A DNA stretch of 64,000 nucleotides from JAGOBP01 sp964550855 (GTDB taxonomy: Bacteria; Chloroflexota; Anaerolineae; Fen-1058): NCBI GenBank assembly GCA_964550855.1, contig CAZKBQ010000001.1, positions 180,735 to 244,734 of the forward strand, written 5' to 3'. The position numbers were made by a program, and so were the translations under genes. The notes beneath the pieces are model-generated. The model was not told where the DNA came from. It worked only from the letters and a program-made list of their open reading frames with translations, and did no database searches. Of the stretch, positions 58,558-64,000 are shown one piece after another (the first letter of the stretch is position 1; each line of letters opens with the position of its first letter).

Positions 58558-60155
58558 GCGCTCACCCTCAGCCCGCGCCACAGCTGCCAGCCCGAGACGA
58601 CCACCAGCCCGAGCAGTATCAGCACCATGACCAGCACCGGCAGCGGCGGAAAGCCCAGCAGCCACAAGTGGACAAACCAAAAATCCGGGACGTTCAGCCG
58701 GAAGAAGTCGTCGATGCTCAGCAAGTGCGCGCTGATGGCCGCCACTTGAGGGCCGCCCTGATAAGCGTGCACCAGGCCAATCGCCGCCTGCCGCGCCGCC
58801 TGCCACGTCTCGTCGCGCGCGTACAAGCTCGCCACGTCAAACACCGTCGGCCACTGCTGCACCAGCGGCGAATCCGGCATGTTGACGATGGCACGCCTCA
58901 GATAGTGATCAGGATCGCTCTCGCCGAGCGCCACCAGATAGCGCGAATGATCCACCAGCGCGGCCGGCAGATTCAACACCAGCCCCGCGCCGATCAGCGC
59001 CACCACGCTGGCGCGCCGCCAGCCGGTCGGGTTGGCGTGAACCCATAGACCGGCCGCCAGGATCAGCAGCGGCACAATCGGCAGCAGGTAGCGCGGCCCC
59101 CAGTTCCAGCCGCCCGTCCAATACTCGAACATCGCGAAGAAGCCGATCTGCGTCACGCTGATCAGCGTAAACAACAGCCCCTCAGCCCGCTGCCGCCGCC
59201 ACATCGACAGCAGCCCCGCGATACCGGCCCCGACGATCGGCGCGTACAGCAGCAGTCCCTTGCCGGGGCTGATCAGCAGACCGTACAGGCCCAGCCACAG
59301 CGGCGCTTCAAACGTATAATTCTGCAGCGACGAGTAGCCGAACGTCAGCGGCGAGCCGTACCGCGACCAGTTGATCAGCCCGAGCAGCACGCCCGCGGCG
59401 ATCAGCGGCGCCAGCAGCCACAGCCAGCCGCGCCAGCGGCGCCGGTTAATCGGCAGCGCGTACAGCAGAAACGCCGGCAGCCAGATGGCCGACCGCTCGC
59501 GCGTAATCAGCATAAACCCTAAGGCCGCGCCTGCGATCAACAATTGGCGGTCGGCGTCCGCCCGATCGGTCTTCGCGCCGACCAGCGCGTACACGGCCAG
59601 CACCAGCAGCAGGGCCAGAAACGGCTCGCTGTACAGCGTGCCCGTATAGGCCCACGCCAGACTGCCCGTCGCGTACGCCGCGCCCAGCAGCAAACTCCAG
59701 CGGACGGACAAACCCAGGCGTCGGGCCAGCCGGGCGATGAGATACGCGGTGAGGGCGATGACGATGGGATTGAACAACGCAGTGGTCAGGCGCGTGATCA
59801 GCACCGCCCCGATGGAGGGTGCGCCCCCGATAAGCCGCCCGATCAGATACAGCGGCAGCACAGCCAGCGCCAGGCCCGGCGCGTACTGCGGATACAGCTG
59901 TCCATCGCGGCCCGGCACCGCCCAGGTCGCGGGCGACGCCCACATCGTGGTGCGCGGCAGAAAGCCGGGCGACGTCTGGAGGGCCGGCTCAAACGCGCCG
60001 CGGTCGATGGTCAGCCGGCCATACTCCACGAAGTTCGCCGTCATCTCATACGTCGTCTCGTCGTCCATCGGCGCCAGCCGACCGCCGGCGGTCAACAGCA
60101 GGCTCGTCAGCAGGCCGACGAAGAACCACGTATACAACGGCGCGGCAGTGCGCAT
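58554..60155 (-). CDS. GT39/GT-C-like membrane glycosyltransferase
   Basis: 533 residues, about eleven membrane helices. First loop RLAPMDDETTYEMTANFVEYGRLTIDRG carries an acidic DDE motif in the position of the GT-C catalytic residue, and WAVPGRDGQLYPQYAPGLAL follows as in ArnT-like proteins. The C-terminal half has long hydrophobic segments and a soluble part before the last helix. Translationally coupled with the next glycosyltransferase, so the two probably add successive sugars or share a donor. It starts 36 bp after the methyltransferase gene. Confidence 0.88.
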   Translation of the reverse strand: MRTAAPLYTWFFVGLLTSLLLTAGGRLAPMDDETTYEMTANFVEYGRLTIDRGAFEPALQTSPGFLPRTTMWASPATWAVPGRDGQLYPQYAPGLALAVLPLYLIGRLIGGAPSIGAVLITRLTTALFNPIVIALTAYLIARLARRLGLSVRWSLLLGAAYATGSLAWAYTGTLYSEPFLALLLVLAVYALVGAKTDRADADRQLLIAGAALGFMLITRERSAIWLPAFLLYALPINRRRWRGWLWLLAPLIAAGVLLGLINWSRYGSPLTFGYSSLQNYTFEAPLWLGLYGLLISPGKGLLLYAPIVGAGIAGLLSMWRRQRAEGLLFTLISVTQIGFFAMFEYWTGGWNWGPRYLLPIVPLLILAAGLWVHANPTGWRRASVVALIGAGLVLNLPAALVDHSRYLVALGESDPDHYLRRAIVNMPDSPLVQQWPTVFDVASLYARDETWQAARQAAIGLVHAYQGGPQVAAISAHLLSIDDFFRLNVPDFWFVHLWLLGFPPLPVLVMVLILLGLVVVSGWQLWRGLRVSA

Positions 60156-60191
60156 GGCTGGCTCGTCACCAATTGGCTCAAAACCCGGTCT

Positions 60192-61094
60192 TTACTTCTT
60201 AATCGCGTAAGCCGTCACCAGGTCGCCAAAATTCAACGGGATGGGCGTCTGCCGCAGGCGCAGGGCGCCAAATAGCCCGCCCAACAGCCGGCCCAGCGCC
60301 GGGCTAAAGCCGCCGATGCGCGTGGCAAAATATCCCAGCCGCAGGTACCGCCCCTGCGGTTCCACCCGCGCCACGGCAAATTCAGCCTTGGTCAGCAGCG
60401 CCGCCAGCGTGCGCCGCGAAAAGTAATACACGTGCATCTCCATCAGCCACGGCCAGCGCCCGCCCATCAGCCGCGCAAACGCGCTGTCGATGTCCATCGT
60501 GTGCACCACCAGCAGCCCGCCCGGCTTCAACAGGCGATGCGCCTGCCGCACCTCCGCCAGCGGATCGGTCAGATGCTCGATCACATCCCACATCGTCACC
60601 ACATCGATCGACGCATCGGCCAGCCCCGATGTCGCCAGGGTGCCCTCGATCATATGCAGGCCCTGCGCCCGCGCCTGCTCCACCGCCCAGCGGCTCGGCT
60701 CCACGCCGATGGCCTCCCAGCCGTGCTGCGCCGCGATCTCCACAAACACGCCCGTGTACGCGCCCACATCCACCAGCTTGCCCGGCGGCGCGTGCAGCTG
60801 TTCCAGCGGCCGCAGGTGACGCTCAAACGTCAGCACCCGCCCGTCGCGCTCCTCCAGATACAGCGGGTCTTCCACCGCCACGTACGAATCCAGAATCTGC
60901 GATCCGTCCAATCGTGGATTGGTGTACACCAGCCCGCAGGTCTCACACTGCACGATGGTGTGATGCCGCCCGTAACCCGGGCTGGTGCAGCGAAACGCCT
61001 CCACATTGCCCGGCAGCACATCATCGGCCACCGTGCTGGGATAGCGCAGCCGTGTCTTTTGGCCGCCGCACAAATTGCACGTGACAAATTCCAT
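60192..61094 (-). CDS. class I SAM-dependent methyltransferase with Zn-ribbon-like N terminus
   Basis: 300 residues from ATG 61094, sharing one base with the stop of the GT2 gene (TGATG). The N terminus has two CxxC pairs (C6-NL-C9 and CETCGLVY), a small zinc-ribbon as in the methyltransferases that act on sugar or glycolipid groups. The SAM site follows: LVDVGAYTGVFVEIAAQHGWEAIGVEPS (motif I), then VVTMWDVIEHLTDPLAEV and LLKPGGLLVVHTM. Probably modifies a sugar residue of the surface glycan made by the neighbours. A longer upstream start would run into the GT2 gene. Confidence 0.92.
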   Translation of the reverse strand: MEFVTCNLCGGQKTRLRYPSTVADDVLPGNVEAFRCTSPGYGRHHTIVQCETCGLVYTNPRLDGSQILDSYVAVEDPLYLEERDGRVLTFERHLRPLEQLHAPPGKLVDVGAYTGVFVEIAAQHGWEAIGVEPSRWAVEQARAQGLHMIEGTLATSGLADASIDVVTMWDVIEHLTDPLAEVRQAHRLLKPGGLLVVHTMDIDSAFARLMGGRWPWLMEMHVYYFSRRTLAALLTKAEFAVARVEPQGRYLRLGYFATRIGGFSPALGRLLGGLFGALRLRQTPIPLNFGDLVTAYAIKK

Positions 61095-61813
61095 CACCGG
61101 GCCAGCTTCTCGCGCAGCCGCCGCCCGCTCAGGCGGCCCACCGTCTGCAGCGCGCGCCACACCTCGCTGCGCGAAATTTTGGACGTGCCGCGCCGCCGGT
61201 CCTCAAAGATGATCGGCACTTCGCCGATGTGAAAGCCGCGCCGCTGCACGTAGAAAATCATCTCGATCAAAAACGAATACCCGTTCGAAAAGATCGCATC
61301 CAGATCGATCGCTTCCAGCACTTCGCGCCGGTAACAGCGGAAGCCCGCCGTGCAATCCTTGGCCTGCAGGCCCAGCATGATCTTGGCAAACGAATTCGCG
61401 CCCTCGCTCAACAACCGCCGCTTCCAGGTGCAGTTCAACGTGCCGCCCGCCGGCACATAACGCGAGCCGATCACCATGTCGCGTTCCAGGCTCATGTCCA
61501 GCATCGCCGGAATATAACGCGGATGGTGCGAGAAGTCCGCGTCCATCGTCAGGATGCGATCGAAATCCTGCGCCAGCGCGCGCTTGAACCCGGCGATGTA
61601 AGCGGTGCCCAGGCCCAGCTTGCCCGCCCGATGGATCACCTGCACCCGATCGGTCTTCGCCGCCCAGGCGTCCGCCGCCTCGCCCGTGCCGTCCGGCGAG
61701 CCGTCGTCCACGTTGATCACGCTGACGTTCGACGGTAGCGCCAGCAGCTCTTCGATCAAAATATCGATGTTATCCCGCTCGTTATACGTCGGCACGACCA
61801 CCACTGGCTTCAT
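61094..61813 (-). CDS. GT2 polyprenyl-phosphate hexose (dolichol-phosphate mannose synthase-like) transferase
   Basis: 239 residues from ATG 61813 (GGGAAG upstream). A single soluble GT-A domain of the DPM1 type: PVVVVPTYNERDNI at the start, VDDGSPDGT (35-43) for the nucleotide, MDADFSHHP (90-98) as the DxD-like metal site, GSRYVPAGG, and RRGTSKISRSE near the end. It lacks C-terminal membrane helices, as in the single-domain DPM1 class. The expected reaction is transfer of mannose or glucose from a nucleotide sugar to a polyprenyl phosphate, giving the donor used by GT39-type enzymes, two of which are in the same operon. Confidence 0.94.
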   Translation of the reverse strand: MKPVVVVPTYNERDNIDILIEELLALPSNVSVINVDDGSPDGTGEAADAWAAKTDRVQVIHRAGKLGLGTAYIAGFKRALAQDFDRILTMDADFSHHPRYIPAMLDMSLERDMVIGSRYVPAGGTLNCTWKRRLLSEGANSFAKIMLGLQAKDCTAGFRCYRREVLEAIDLDAIFSNGYSFLIEMIFYVQRRGFHIGEVPIIFEDRRRGTSKISRSEVWRALQTVGRLSGRRLREKLAR

Positions 61814-61882
61814 GTTCGCTTCCCGTTTTTCAAGGCGTCTCCCCGCACAGCCACCGGCCCGACCAAACAGCCAACCCGTCAA

Positions 61883-62977
61883 CTAGATCGGCAGTTGGCT
61901 CTCATTCAGCGCCAGTCCCAACGTAAACATCCACAGCTGCGCGTATCGCAGCCCGCGCTGTGATCGCCGCGCCGCCGCGTACGTCAACGTCGCCGCGATC
62001 AAGCCTGCCACAAAGCGCGCCAGCGCCAGCGGCTCGCGAAACGTCGATTGCGGCGTCACCAGGATCACCGCCGCGTTAAAGGCCAGCAGCCCCATCGGCA
62101 GATCAAAGACGCGCCGCCGCGCATCCTTGAACACCTGCCACAGCCCGATCAGCGCCGGCAGCACGGCCATCGGTATCGCCACCGCCGCCAGCAGCGCAAA
62201 CACGCGCAGGTCCAACATAGCCAGCGACCACAGCCCGCGCAGCGGCAAGATCTCAAACGGCGTCGCCAGCGCCCCGCCCGAACCAACGCCCGGCTGTCCG
62301 AACCACCCCAGCAAGATCAGCTGCCAGGCCGCAAACGGCCCGCCGACGATGATACCCGTTTCAAACACGTCACGCCACTCGCGCCGCGCCGCGTAGGCCA
62401 ACAGCGCGCCCGCCGCCAACAACAGCGTCGTTTCCTTCGTCAACGCCGCCAGCGCCAGCAGCGCCGCCGCCGTCCGCCGCCGATCCTGCAGCACCAGCAG
62501 CACGCCGGCCTGCGCCAGCCCATAGGCCAGCGGCTCCGTCAAATCCAGCCGCGCGCCCATCAGCAGGCCCGCATTCAGCGCGTAAACCAGCGCGTACCAG
62601 CGATTGGCGCCGTAATGCCGCAGAATCTCTTCGGTGCACCACGTGCCCGCCGCCAGAACGATCACATTGATCGCGATCAGCATCCACGGCACCAGCGCTG
62701 CCTGGCCCAACGCCAGCACTCGCGCGGCCAGCGGATACACGATGCGCTGATACCGGTAGGCAGGGACATCGATCTTGCGCCAGCCGTTCGCGGGATCGAT
62801 CGCGATCTGATACGCAAACTGCCCATCGTAACCGGGAGTACCATCGGGCACGCCCGGATCATAGCGCGAGCCGACCAGCGCAAAATTCAGCGGATCAAAA
62901 TCGTAGCGCGCCAGCGTGATGCCGACGTACGCCAGCACAATCCCCAGCACCACCTGCCACGGCCTGAGCGTTCTCAT
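61883..62977 (-). CDS. multipass membrane protein, GT-C-like
   Basis: 364 residues with about eight to ten membrane helices. The first outer loop DPGVPDGTPGYDGQFAYQIAIDP contains the acidic GYDGQFAY pattern common to a group of uncharacterised GT-C-like proteins. A later helix carries RLDLTEPLAYGLAQAGVLL. No soluble C-terminal domain. Lies 70 bp upstream of the GT2 gene and 4 bp downstream of the YfhO-like gene. A glycosyltransferase role is likely by context, not proven. Confidence 0.82.
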   Translation of the reverse strand: MRTLRPWQVVLGIVLAYVGITLARYDFDPLNFALVGSRYDPGVPDGTPGYDGQFAYQIAIDPANGWRKIDVPAYRYQRIVYPLAARVLALGQAALVPWMLIAINVIVLAAGTWCTEEILRHYGANRWYALVYALNAGLLMGARLDLTEPLAYGLAQAGVLLVLQDRRRTAAALLALAALTKETTLLLAAGALLAYAARREWRDVFETGIIVGGPFAAWQLILLGWFGQPGVGSGGALATPFEILPLRGLWSLAMLDLRVFALLAAVAIPMAVLPALIGLWQVFKDARRRVFDLPMGLLAFNAAVILVTPQSTFREPLALARFVAGLIAATLTYAAARRSQRGLRYAQLWMFTLGLALNESQLPI

Positions 62978-62981
62978 CCGC

Positions 62982-64000
62982 TTATCCGCTGCGCCTGCGC
63001 CGCCAGGCCAGCCCGATTGAGCCGATCAGCCCGACGGCCAGCATCGCCGCCGCGGCCAGCGTCACAACCAGGCCAATCTGCACCGAAGTCGATTGATAGC
63101 GAAACTCGATCGTGTGTGCACCCGCCGGCAGTCGCACCGCCCGGAACGCTCCGTTGGCGATTTCGATCGGCTCCGGCACGCCATCCACCGTCGCCTCCCA
63201 ACCCGGATACCACACGTCGTTCAAGACCAGCCAACCGGCCTGCGGCGAAGCGGCGCGTATTGTAACGGCGTTGCCGGAATCGGTCAAAGACCCGATAACC
63301 GAACCATCGACGGCGTCCGTTGCCGCCAGATCCGCCACATTCGCCCCTGCCGACACGACATACGCCCGCGGCCACGGCTGCGGAACAGCGTAGATCGTCA
63401 CGTCGGGCGTCCGGGTCACGATCGGCAGCTCAAGCGATCGCGGCGAGATGAGGTACGCGACGTTCATGCGCTCCAGGATCGGCAGCGCCTGGGCCAGCGG
63501 CAGCGCGTTGATCTGATCGAGCACGTTTTGATAACGGCTTACGATCAGCGAATCGAAGTTGTTAGCCGAAGGCAGGCCGTCGATCATGGCAGCGTTGGGC
63601 GTGAACGTGGCGCGAAAGTTCAACCAGTAGCCCAGCTCATTCGGCCCGTAGCCGACGAACTTCTGGTCGGTCGCCAGATACTTGCCAAACTTGATCGCGT
63701 TTTCGTCCGCGTCGAACAGGAAGACGCGCCCCCGCGCCCCATCGGCTGTAATCGCTTCGGCGGTTGGATTGGGCACGTGATACACTTCGGGCGGCAGCGC
63801 CGGGTTCAGCGCCATGTGCGCGGCGATCAAATCAAGCGCCACCAGCCCGGCGACCAGCACCTGCCGCCCGGCGCGAGCGAGCCGGGCGCCCAGCGCCGCT
63901 CCGCCGAGTATCAGTATAACCCCTAATTGCAGCGTGGCCGGGCCGAAGGTGGCGGCCCGGCCCGGCAGCACCAACCGCGCCGCGCCGCCCGCCAGCGCCA
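62982..64000 (-). CDS. YfhO-like membrane protein (5' end cut by window)
   Basis: The frame is open to the right edge, so the N terminus is missing. The visible part has two or three membrane helices, then a soluble beta-rich region with the YfhO-type sequence LPLAQALPILERMNVAYLISPRSLELP, PRAYVVSAG and GWLVLNDVWYPGWEATVDGVPEPIEIANGAFRAVRLPAGAHTIEFRYQ, and a last helix. YfhO proteins in Gram-positives aid glycosylation of lipoteichoic acid. Here it heads the part of the glycan operon that is seen. It may not be the true first gene. Confidence 0.88.
   Translation of the reverse strand, partial: ALAGGAARLVLPGRAATFGPATLQLGVILILGGAALGARLARAGRQVLVAGLVALDLIAAHMALNPALPPEVYHVPNPTAEAITADGARGRVFLFDADENAIKFGKYLATDQKFVGYGPNELGYWLNFRATFTPNAAMIDGLPSANNFDSLIVSRYQNVLDQINALPLAQALPILERMNVAYLISPRSLELPIVTRTPDVTIYAVPQPWPRAYVVSAGANVADLAATDAVDGSVIGSLTDSGNAVTIRAASPQAGWLVLNDVWYPGWEATVDGVPEPIEIANGAFRAVRLPAGAHTIEFRYQSTSVQIGLVVTLAAAAMLAVGLIGSIGLAWRRRRSG

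Overview
The window looks like a chromosomal segment of a GC-rich bacterium of the phylum Chloroflexota, most likely Anaerolineae or a close relative. This is inferred from gene content, not from a marker gene. The clues are an ECF sigma factor with a DUF5667 protein, Thr/Pro-rich linkers in secreted proteins, very large DUF11/Kelch/PKD surface proteins, several large secreted peptidases, and a sugar ABC operon. I saw no rRNA, tRNA, CRISPR array, phage module or insertion sequence.

Layout. 1-2.2 kb (minus): a NYN/OST-HTH RNase-like protein, cut by the window edge, preceded by an overlapping gene for a possible PD-(D/E)XK-like protein. 2.3-3.9 kb (minus): a DUF5667 membrane protein and its ECF sigma factor. 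4.1-10.6 kb (plus): three TadE/TadG-like pseudopilins, then a Kelch/DUF11 adhesin. 10.7-14.0 kb (plus): a DUF2085 membrane protein, a small membrane protein and uvrC. 14.0-17.9 kb: a CheY-like receiver and an FAD oxidoreductase (minus), then a CASTOR/POLLUX-like channel (plus). 18.0-38.4 kb (minus): five consecutive large secreted proteins, namely M28, M14 and S8 peptidases and two giant multidomain proteins of about 2000 residues. 38.8-40.9 kb (plus): an M42 aminopeptidase and a clan GH-A-like protein. 41.0-47.8 kb (minus): a LacI-controlled sugar ABC importer ending in an MGH1/GH63-like hydrolase. 48-52.5 kb: an M23 lipoprotein, DUF92, CHAD and CYTH proteins, and a MutY with an intact Nudix box. 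53-55.3 kb: a second S8 peptidase. 55.3-64 kb (minus): a surface-glycan operon with two ABC-2 permeases, two GT39-like transferases, a methyltransferase, a polyprenyl-phosphate hexose synthase-like GT2, a multipass GT-C-like protein and a YfhO-like protein cut by the edge.

The main system-level signal is that six large secreted proteins of unrelated architecture all end in the same short tail, hydrophobic-[YF]-[LI]-P-hydrophobic plus three or four residues, at the extreme C terminus. Three of them place it directly after a 'choice-of-anchor J'-like domain, the kind of position that known C-terminal sorting signals occupy. This makes the tail a good candidate for an undescribed sorting or anchoring signal. 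Its partner machinery is not evident in the window.

At DNA level several genes are followed by long perfect hairpins without a U-tract, and several promoters have TGn extended -10 boxes very close to the start codon, suggesting leaderless mRNAs. Two intergenic regions share a 17-nt word; one of them is a 115-bp palindromic repeat with 11-bp terminal inverted repeats.
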